Part shown: positions 39,512 to 45,558 of the stretch, one piece after another
Layout: every line of letters starts with the position of its first letter
How positions within the stretch are numbered: the stretch's first letter is position 1
Assembly (NCBI GenBank): GCA_051275515.1
Contig: JBNMOT010000010.1
Coordinates: 1-45,558, forward strand
Direction: 5' to 3'
Source of the DNA: Oleispira sp051275515
GTDB lineage: Bacteria > Pseudomonadota > Gammaproteobacteria > Pseudomonadales > Oceanobacteraceae
DNA: 45,558 nucleotides
The notes under the pieces: generated by a model
What the model was told of the DNA's origin: nothing
What the model saw: the letters and a program-made list of their open reading frames with translations, nothing else
Database searches by the model: none
Translations under genes and position numbers: made by a program

Positions 39512-40294
39512 ATGCATTTACCCCATAAGTCAAAAGGACAATACAAGATCTTTAATCTGCAAGGGAAAAAAGCGCTGGTGATCACGACCAGTCAATTCAC
39601 CCTTGATACGATTGACAAAAAAACAGGTGAAATTACAAAAGTGGGTAAAGCGACGGGAGTTTATGCCTCTGAATTCACCGAACCTTATTACACATTCTTA
39701 GATGCGCAGATGGATGTGGATCTTGCGAGCATTAAAGGGGGTCAAATTCCTATTGAAAAACTTTCTTTAATGCCAATGGTTAGAACTGAACTTGATATTC
39801 GATTTTTGAATGATGTTAAATTCGTACAAAAGACTCAAGAATCTAAAGCCATCAGCGATCTCAATTTCAGTGATTACGACATTGTGTTTTTGGCCGGTGG
39901 CTGGGGTGCTGCTTATGACATGGTTCAGTCCGACACTTTGTCTACCAAAATAAGCGAAGCGTATGCCGCTAAAGTGATTCTTGGCGCGGTTTGTCATGGC
40001 CCTCTAGGGTTTATTGGTGCGAAGAAACCCGATGGTTCACCACTGGTTGAAGGTGTTAACGTGACTGGGGTGACTAATAAACAATTGAAACAACTCATGG
40101 TTGGAAAAACACCTAAACATCCTGAAACGGAACTGATTAATGCCAATGCTAATTACAAAAGTAAAAGTAGCTTGATCGATATGTTTTGTACTCATGTAGA
40201 AGTGGATAAAGAACATTTAATCGTTACCGGCCAAAATCAAAAAGCCTGTATAGAAACAGCTCAAGAAGCACTCGAGTTACTTCTACAAAGATGA
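39512..40294 (+). CDS. DJ-1/PfpI-family protein (class I glutamine amidotransferase-like, Hsp31-type)
   Basis: A 260-aa protein with the nucleophile elbow GAVCHGPLGF (Cys near 158), the acidic partner in ASEFTEPYY near 52, and FLAGGWGAAYDM. This matches Hsp31/YhbO-like deglycase/glyoxalase III or chaperone members. It may handle reactive carbonyls such as methylglyoxal. Ribosome binding site weak. Precedes the SDR gene by ~120 nt. Confidence 0.85.
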   Translation: MHLPHKSKGQYKIFNLQGKKALVITTSQFTLDTIDKKTGEITKVGKATGVYASEFTEPYYTFLDAQMDVDLASIKGGQIPIEKLSLMPMVRTELDIRFLNDVKFVQKTQESKAISDLNFSDYDIVFLAGGWGAAYDMVQSDTLSTKISEAYAAKVILGAVCHGPLGFIGAKKPDGSPLVEGVNVTGVTNKQLKQLMVGKTPKHPETELINANANYKSKSSLIDMFCTHVEVDKEHLIVTGQNQKACIETAQEALELLLQR

Positions 40295-40413
40295 AAAACT
40301 TTATTAACATAATTTAAGTGAGTTGATGTTAACTCTCAATACGCCTTATCTGTTGGGAATTTGATTGAAATCATCGTTGGATTCCTTACGATTTTTAAAA
40401 ATATTGGACGTTT

Positions 40414-41277
40414 ATGAATACTCAAAATTTAAATGGAAAACTAGCGGTTATTACGGGTGGCAGCAGCGGCATTGGTCTCGCGATTGCTGAAGCTCTTGCA
40501 AAAAAAGGCGCACAGATTTTAATTGTGGCTCGTAATAAAGCTAAGTTGGCCGCTGCTGCAGAAAAACTATCGAGCCACAGCGCGCTAACCATTGAAACCT
40601 TAAGCGCCGATATCAGCCTATTAGAGGATGTTAAACGCATCTCTGAAAAAGTCAGCACGCTAGCACCCTGCGCAGATATTATTGTTAATAATGCCGGTAT
40701 TGTCAGTGCGGGCTATCTAATTGATACCCCACTAGAAGAGTGGGAGCGTTTATACAATATAAACGTACGTGGTTTAGTGGGGTTATTGCAACAACTAGCA
40801 CCGGCCATGGAAACGCAAGGGTTGCAAGATCAACAACCTCGTCACATCGTCAACATTGCTTCTGCAGCCGGCATATTGGCGGTTCCAGGCATGTCAGCAT
40901 ACAGCGCAACTAAAGCAGCCGTTATTTCCTTAAGTAACTGCCTGCGCAATGAATTGGCGCCTGCCAAAATTGGCGTGACCACAGTATGCCCTACCTATGT
41001 GCGCACACCCATTGCTGAAACTGTTAAACTTTTTGGCCGCATGGATACACCCAAAACACACAAGCGGGTATCGAAAGGGTTTGCTAATGCAAAGCTAACC
41101 GGCAACGACATTGCACGCGAAACATTAAAGGCTATCAATAAAAACAAGGGCTTGGTAGTACTCGGTAATGACGGAAAACTAGGGGATATTATGCAGCGCA
41201 TTTCTCGCAATATTTTTAGTAATCAAATGGCTAAAATGACTCTGAAAAATCACCATAAAAGCCCATCAAATAAATAA
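40414..41277 (+). CDS. Short-chain dehydrogenase/reductase
   Basis: A 287-aa SDR: TGGSSGIGLAIAEAL cofactor motif, NNAGIVSAG, catalytic Ser in NIASAAGILAVPGM, and YSATKAAVI (YxxxK). The C-terminal extension after ~250 is basic. Classical NAD(P)-dependent oxidoreductase of unknown substrate. Together with the neighbouring DJ-1-like and DUF1330-like genes it may form a small stress- or lipid-related group; spacing of 38 nt to the next gene. Confidence 0.92.
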   Translation: MNTQNLNGKLAVITGGSSGIGLAIAEALAKKGAQILIVARNKAKLAAAAEKLSSHSALTIETLSADISLLEDVKRISEKVSTLAPCADIIVNNAGIVSAGYLIDTPLEEWERLYNINVRGLVGLLQQLAPAMETQGLQDQQPRHIVNIASAAGILAVPGMSAYSATKAAVISLSNCLRNELAPAKIGVTTVCPTYVRTPIAETVKLFGRMDTPKTHKRVSKGFANAKLTGNDIARETLKAINKNKGLVVLGNDGKLGDIMQRISRNIFSNQMAKMTLKNHHKSPSNK

Positions 41278-41315
41278 AAATATTAATAAAACAATCACGT
41301 TAATTTGGAAATGTT

Positions 41316-41843
41316 ATGACGCACTATGTAGAACCTACTCCACAAAATTTGATGGAGTTTGTTAAAAAACCATCATCAGCTTCATCCATCGTCATGATTA
41401 ATTTATTGCGCTTTCGAGATCAGGCCGATTATAGTGGCACAGCAAAAGAAGGCGTATCCTGCAGTGGCGCACGAGCTTATGATAATTATGGTAAAGCCAT
41501 CATTCCACTATTACTTGAGGTAGGAGGCTACCCAATTTGGCGAGGCCGAGTCAATACAGCATTGATAGGTCCTTCTGATGAACAGTGGGATCAGGCAATT
41601 TTGGTATACTACCCATCACGCCAAGCATTTATTAATATGATCAAAACTCAAGACTATAGCGACAACCTTGTTCACCGAGATGCTGGTCTGTTAGATTCTA
41701 GGTTAATTGAAACGCACCCTTCTTTTTTACCCGTAACAGTTTTAAAGGTTATTGGTCTTATCCATCGCATTAAAGGCAAGTTTAAATCTCGCCAGCTCAG
41801 CGAGACCTTTAAAAAGATGGGATTTTCTGATTCGGATGGATAA
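41316..41843 (+). CDS. DUF1330-like protein
   Basis: A 175-aa protein related to the DUF1330/EthD-like ferredoxin-fold family. SIVMINLLRFRDQADY is the usual first strand, GARAYDNYGKAIIPLLLEVGGYPIWRG the central helix and strand, and WDQAILVYYPSRQAFINMI the second half. Such proteins are small cytosolic alpha/beta dimers of unknown function. The C-terminal ~45 residues extend the normal domain. Follows the SDR gene by 38 nt. Confidence 0.8.
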   Translation: MTHYVEPTPQNLMEFVKKPSSASSIVMINLLRFRDQADYSGTAKEGVSCSGARAYDNYGKAIIPLLLEVGGYPIWRGRVNTALIGPSDEQWDQAILVYYPSRQAFINMIKTQDYSDNLVHRDAGLLDSRLIETHPSFLPVTVLKVIGLIHRIKGKFKSRQLSETFKKMGFSDSDG

Positions 41844-42806
41844 ATGAAAAAGAATATTATGCCATAGGTTTTAAAGGCAGTTTCTAATGATTTGATTCGT
41901 GCTGTAAAGCGACAAGTGTATTTAGTGCAGAGGACACTAGAGTCAGGATATATTTCAAGCAATAGATTCTGAAATGTCCTCACGCCTTGTTATGTTACAG
42001 GACTTTTCAAAATACGATAATTATCCCTCAACTCAACTTTATAATTTTCGTTTTCCAGCTCAAGATTAGCTCTGTGCCATTGATAAGGACATCACAAATA
42101 AGTTGTCACTCGCATTGGTCACTATTGAAACGGCTAAAGAATTTATAACGCAAGTGACAACGCTGTTGGATCAGTATTGGTTCCAAGGTACCACGCCGGT
42201 TTTAATTGACATTTCGATTAATAAAAATTGTCTAAAATCTTTGAACTTTTAACTAAGCTTGGTCACTATTTCGATCTATGATTAATTTTGAGGGCGAGTG
42301 GTATTGGGGTATTGGGGTATTGGGGTATTGGGGTATTGGGGTATTGGGGTATTGGGGTATTGATCGTCTGGATTATTTAGAACAGCGATTGATGGGCCTC
42401 GGCTTGACTCATGATAAAGATTATAGAGATATTAAAATATTTTTCTTAACATTCTGCTTGGATCATGGCTTTGAACAATATTAAACAGTTGATGTAGCGT
42501 GACTGCTATTCTATTTCAACCCTTTCTGTATTATTGATAAATTCGCCACTACATCGAAGATTGCCATAAACATACCAGTGCACTAATGCTTACAAGCTTT
42601 ACTTTTTCTGTTTATTATTTTCTATTAATGAAATGAAATTTTTATCCTTGGCGAATTCATTCAGTTTAAATTTTTACACGATCCTGAAATTTTTCGTCTT
42701 AGATACGACACGTATTTCTTGCACAGCTTTATGGTGCTAACGCTCAGCGTAGAATATTTCTGCTGTTTCATCCCATACCCTCAAACGAGAATAATTTTTA
42801 TAAAGC
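41844..42806. other. Gene-poor region with decayed frames
   Basis: About 1 kb with no intact gene I can support. A start-less frame at 42070-42252 reads DKDITNKLSLALVTIETAKEF and on to LLDQYWFQGTTPVLIDI, protein-like but unidentified. A 68-codon frame at 42278-42484 is largely the translated 8-bp repeat, followed by a plausible tail (LEQRLMGLGLTHDKDYRD). Both may be remnants. 42485-42806 holds nothing recognisable before the ssb terminator. Confidence 0.45.
42306..42361 (+). repeat. (GGGGTATT)7 tandem repeat, G-quadruplex candidate
   Basis: Seven perfect 8-bp units plus a partial GTATT before them (42301-42305). Seven G4 runs separated by TATT loops satisfy the G-quadruplex rule on the plus strand. 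The unit is not a multiple of three, so slippage would shift any reading frame through it. Confidence 0.95.
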
Positions 42807-42847
42807 AAAAAAAGCTCCTAATTCACAGCTAAGTGATAGGAGCTTTT
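42807..42847 (-). terminator. Intrinsic terminator of ssb
   Basis: AAAAGCTCCTA (42810-42820) and TAGGAGCTTTT (42837-42847) form a perfect 11-bp stem. On the minus strand it is followed by a U run (A run at 42807-42813). Lies 27 nt after the ssb stop. Confidence 0.85.
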
Positions 42848-42873
42848 AAAAATACAGTACTCTAACCTATACT

Positions 42874-43599
42874 TTAGAACGGAATATCGTCATCAAAACT
42901 GTCAAAGTTATTCGCCGGTTGAGGCGCGGCTTGAGGCTGCGGAGCTGGATGACTTTGAGGTTGAGCATAACCACCTTGCTGAGGCGCGGCTTGTTGAGGA
43001 GCAAATCCACCTTGCGCTGGCTGCTGTGCTGGTCTCTGTGCAGGTTGGCCTTGAGGTTGGGAATAGCCACCTTGCTGAGGTTGTTGTACCGGACGCTGTT
43101 GGGGTTGCTGACCTTGAGGAGAAAAACCGCCTTGCTGCGGTTGTTGAGCTGGCTGCTGACCCTGAGGAGCAAAACCACCTTGAGGCTGGCCCATTGCGGC
43201 TGAAGGAGATTGAGCCATAGGCGCGGTATTAGCGAAACCGCCATTAGCACCCATACCCGCATCTTGGCGACCATCAAGCATCATCATGTCGTTAACAACG
43301 ATTTCGGTTGAGTAGCGTTTGATGCCATCTTTTTCATATTCATTAGTCTTTAACTTACCTTCAAAATAAGCCTTAGAACCTTTTTTCAAGTATTGCCCGA
43401 CAATCTCAGCTAACTTGCCAAACGCTGTCATGCGGTGCCATTCAGTTCTTTCAACTTTTTGGCCCGAGCTTTTATCGTTATAGCTTTCATCTGTTGCTAC
43501 GCTAACGGTAACGACCGCATTACCATTTGGCAAAAATTTCATTTCTGGATCACGCCCTAGCGTGCCAATAATCTGTACTTTGTTTACACTGCGGCCCAT
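42874..43599 (-). CDS. ssb: Single-stranded DNA-binding protein
   Basis: 241 aa from ATG 43599 (MGRSVNKVQIIGTLGRDPEM), with GGGAGAA as ribosome binding site; upstream in-frame codons are not part of the protein. The OB fold covers about 1-110 (VNDMMMLDGR at its end). The linker of ~115 residues is a Gly/Gln/Pro repeat (QGGFAPQGQQPAQQPQ and variants), longer than E. coli's. The acidic tip FDDDIPF recruits partner proteins. Overlaps translationally with the MFS gene: TAA-A-ATG. Confidence 0.97.
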   Translation of the reverse strand: MGRSVNKVQIIGTLGRDPEMKFLPNGNAVVTVSVATDESYNDKSSGQKVERTEWHRMTAFGKLAEIVGQYLKKGSKAYFEGKLKTNEYEKDGIKRYSTEIVVNDMMMLDGRQDAGMGANGGFANTAPMAQSPSAAMGQPQGGFAPQGQQPAQQPQQGGFSPQGQQPQQRPVQQPQQGGYSQPQGQPAQRPAQQPAQGGFAPQQAAPQQGGYAQPQSHPAPQPQAAPQPANNFDSFDDDIPF

Positions 43600-43600
43600 T

Positions 43601-44977
43601 TTATTCTCCCAATGAGTTGACTGCTGCCATCGCTTGTTGATAATCAAAAACGCTGGCGTCTACTTTTAAATATATGGTGTGCTCTTCAGCTATTAAAATA
43701 GCATCGGCAACGCCTCTAAGATTGATTAGGGTATCAAGATAAAGCGAACTATTATCTTTGCTATTACCCTGGTTTAGAATGTCTACACGCACACTATTAA
43801 GGTGTGCCGGTTTTGGTGTCACGATAACCAATAATGCCCATGCAAAAACAACTGCCGCCAGTATAAGGAATAGTCCTTCAATACCGAAGTGATTATTTAA
43901 CCAGCCACCGATTAACCCCCCGGCGAAAGCACCCAAAAACTGCAAGGTTGAATAGACACCCATCGCACTGCCCTTTGCACCAGCAGGCGCTACCTTGCTT
44001 AACCAAGATGGCAGAGTAGCCTCCATAATATTGAATGCCCAAAAGAAGACGCCTAGCGCGACGGCCCAAGCCCAAACACCTGCAGCCTGTGACATTAAAA
44101 CAAGGGCGAGAATCATAATACCTAACGCAATAATCACAATCCCTTTCATTTGCTTTTTCTTTTCGGCAATAATAACAAATGGAACCATTAACACAAACGC
44201 AACTAATAACACCGGTAAGTAAAGCCAAGCATGCTGATCAAGCGTTAACCCTGCAAGCACCAGCTGTGGCGGAATAGAGACAAACATAGCAACCATTAAG
44301 GCATGCAGTATGAATATGCCGATATTCAGTGGCCACAACTCACCATTGCCAAGTTGTTTAAACACTTCGCTAACAATCGCACTTCCGTCACGGTGTTTTT
44401 TACGGGCGGGGGTCGGCACTAAGCAGAGCATGAGTACTATACCCCCTAACGATAAAATACCCGTGACGACAAAGATTAACTGCAAGCCCCCGAAGTGAAC
44501 CAATACCGGCCCTAATACTAAGGCGACGGAGAACGACAGTCCGATGGATGCGCCGATTGAGGCCATCGCTTTCATTCGGTGCTCTTCACGAGTCAAATCC
44601 GACACCAGCGCCATCACCGCGCTAGCGATAGCACCACAACCCTGTAAAAAGCGTCCAAAAATAATGCCATAAATTGTATCGGCATTGGCTGCGACAAAAC
44701 TGCCCAAGGCAAATATTAATAGGCCGATAACGATAATCGGTTTACGGCCAAAGTAATCAGACAATGCACCCGCAGGAATTTGCAATAACGCCTGACTTAA
44801 GCCGTAAGCGCCTATTGCTAGACCCAATAATTCTGGAGTGGCACCTTCAAAATCTGCACCAGCAATTGCCATTACAGGCAAAACCATGAATAAGCCTAAC
44901 ATACGTAACGCGTACAAAGAGGCTAGGGAGGCAATAGCACGCTTTTCTGTGCCTGATATATTAGACGCTGTGGACAT
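43601..44977 (-). CDS. YajR-like MFS transporter with C-terminal domain
   Basis: 458 aa from ATG 44977 (MSTASNISGTEKRAIA); a TTG at 44992 is a less likely start. Twelve TM helices; motif A is GALSDYFGRKPII between helices 2 and 3. The last ~70 residues after KPAHLN form a soluble ferredoxin-like (YAM-type) domain as in E. coli YajR. Proton-driven export of an unknown substrate is expected. The last codons carry the ssb ribosome binding site, a conserved-looking arrangement next to ssb. Confidence 0.9.
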   Translation of the reverse strand: MSTASNISGTEKRAIASLASLYALRMLGLFMVLPVMAIAGADFEGATPELLGLAIGAYGLSQALLQIPAGALSDYFGRKPIIVIGLLIFALGSFVAANADTIYGIIFGRFLQGCGAIASAVMALVSDLTREEHRMKAMASIGASIGLSFSVALVLGPVLVHFGGLQLIFVVTGILSLGGIVLMLCLVPTPARKKHRDGSAIVSEVFKQLGNGELWPLNIGIFILHALMVAMFVSIPPQLVLAGLTLDQHAWLYLPVLLVAFVLMVPFVIIAEKKKQMKGIVIIALGIMILALVLMSQAAGVWAWAVALGVFFWAFNIMEATLPSWLSKVAPAGAKGSAMGVYSTLQFLGAFAGGLIGGWLNNHFGIEGLFLILAAVVFAWALLVIVTPKPAHLNSVRVDILNQGNSKDNSSLYLDTLINLRGVADAILIAEEHTIYLKVDASVFDYQQAMAAVNSLGE

Positions 44978-45266
44978 TAGAGATAATTGCAAAAAAATGA
45001 AAGTACTATTCTAGCAGATTAAATCCCACGTTCCGCACTATAATTTATTCAATGACCTGCACAATCACCTCTAGCATAACCATGGGAAGTACCTATTTCA
45101 CTCTACTTGCAGGCTTTCATAATCGGTACTAACGTATCGTAGATACCTATCTTATTTATCTAAAAGTGTGAGCTTCCTCACGATATTGATATGGCAATTT
45201 ATGTCGTATGGCGTAAAATTATTTGATTGGGGCCGGACGCCTCACAATATTTACAAGGATAGTAAT

Positions 45267-45558
45267 ATGGACAATTCGATTCAGCGCCGCATCATTCTCT
45301 TCGGCCAGCAAAACCTTCAAAACTCTATCTTAATTGGTTTTATTCACCAACGAACGAACATCGACTGTCAATTGATCAGCACGCCTGAATGGCAGACAGA
45401 TTGGAATTCTTTTGAAGGTCAAACACTGGCCCTAATTGATGCCGACTCTGCCCGCACAGAACGTCTACAAGATTTATTAGACCAAATCTTCGATCAAAAC
45501 AAAGATATCCAAGTCGCTTTTTTCAATACTCATAATGCTAGCTCAATTGAACGTTTGA
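45267..45558 (+). CDS. LuxR/CsgD-like transcriptional regulator, N-terminal part (cut by window end)
   Basis: The frame runs 97 codons from ATG 45267 to the window end without a stop. AAGGAT precedes the ATG by 7 nt. RRIILFGQQNLQNSILIGFI, then LALIDADSARTERLQDLL and VAFFNTHNASSIERL resemble the atypical receiver domain of CsgD-type regulators, which control curli and biofilm matrix. The C-terminal HTH that would confirm it is outside the window. The 44978-45266 spacer holds no gene I can support. Confidence 0.5.
   Translation, partial: MDNSIQRRIILFGQQNLQNSILIGFIHQRTNIDCQLISTPEWQTDWNSFEGQTLALIDADSARTERLQDLLDQIFDQNKDIQVAFFNTHNASSIERL

Noticed and set aside
42306..42361. CRISPR array
   Set aside because: Perfect 8-bp units without spacers; a simple tandem repeat.
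42919..43203. Plus-strand and other open frames opposite ssb
   Set aside because: They are antisense shadows of the Gln/Pro/Gly-repeat linker and have repetitive, biased composition.

Overview
The window looks like chromosome from a gammaproteobacterium, probably a marine Oceanospirillales-type organism. This is inferred from gene content (mutY-yggX next to a divergent hisB, an SSB/MFS pair, many c-di-GMP proteins, MoCo genes, AlkB, CobO) and from moderate, slightly AT-leaning composition. No species can be named from the sequence alone.

Layout. 1-5854: start of a divergent hisB, a PanZ-like GNAT, a solo MlaC-like periplasmic protein, a YfiR-like protein 3 nt ahead of a membrane GGDEF/EAL protein, then mutY and yggX. 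5880-13262: tRNA-Phe (GAA) with a clear promoter, whose 3' end is the target of a ~7.2 kb integrative element bounded by an 18-bp exact direct repeat. The element encodes a tyrosine recombinase, an AAA ATPase plus RloB/TOPRIM-like pair (candidate anti-phage cargo), a serine resolvase with a coupled 35-aa hydrophobic peptide, two tiny DNA-binding proteins, a primase/helicase-type (DUF5906-like) protein and an unknown two-TM protein. It has no capsid or conjugation genes, so it resembles a satellite or minimal island. TGTCACA-type motifs recur at both ends, and a decayed second att-like block lies near the right end.

13477-25172: an acetolactate-synthase-like/aldehyde dehydrogenase pair; a solute-binding protein; a zinc alcohol dehydrogenase; a minus-strand molybdenum-cofactor run (RmlD-like protein, moeA, mobA, moaC, moaD, CPBP membrane protease); and a 7TMR-DISM diguanylate cyclase. 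25556-33801: alkB, rhomboid protease, spermidine-synthase-like protein, YkgJ-type cysteine cluster protein, a TetR/Old Yellow Enzyme pair with a perfect operator-like palindrome, a heme-oxygenase-like diiron protein, a class I methyltransferase, and a Ni/Co transporter plus CobO pair.

33811-39500 is an accretion zone. It holds gene remnants, a TetR regulator, and a three-gene envelope cassette (parvulin-like PPIase, HupE/UreJ-like membrane protein, DUF3604 PHP-like exported enzyme) lying between two ~91-bp imperfect direct repeats. 39512-41843: DJ-1/PfpI protein, short-chain dehydrogenase, DUF1330-like protein. 41844-42806 is gene-poor and contains (GGGGTATT)7, a strong G-quadruplex candidate. 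The window ends with ssb, a YajR-like MFS transporter (both minus) and the start of a CsgD/LuxR-like regulator.

Most promising for new biology: the ATPase/RloB-like pair within the tRNA-Phe element and its att architecture, the repeat-flanked PPIase-HupE-DUF3604 cassette, and the YfiR-GGDEF/EAL pairing.
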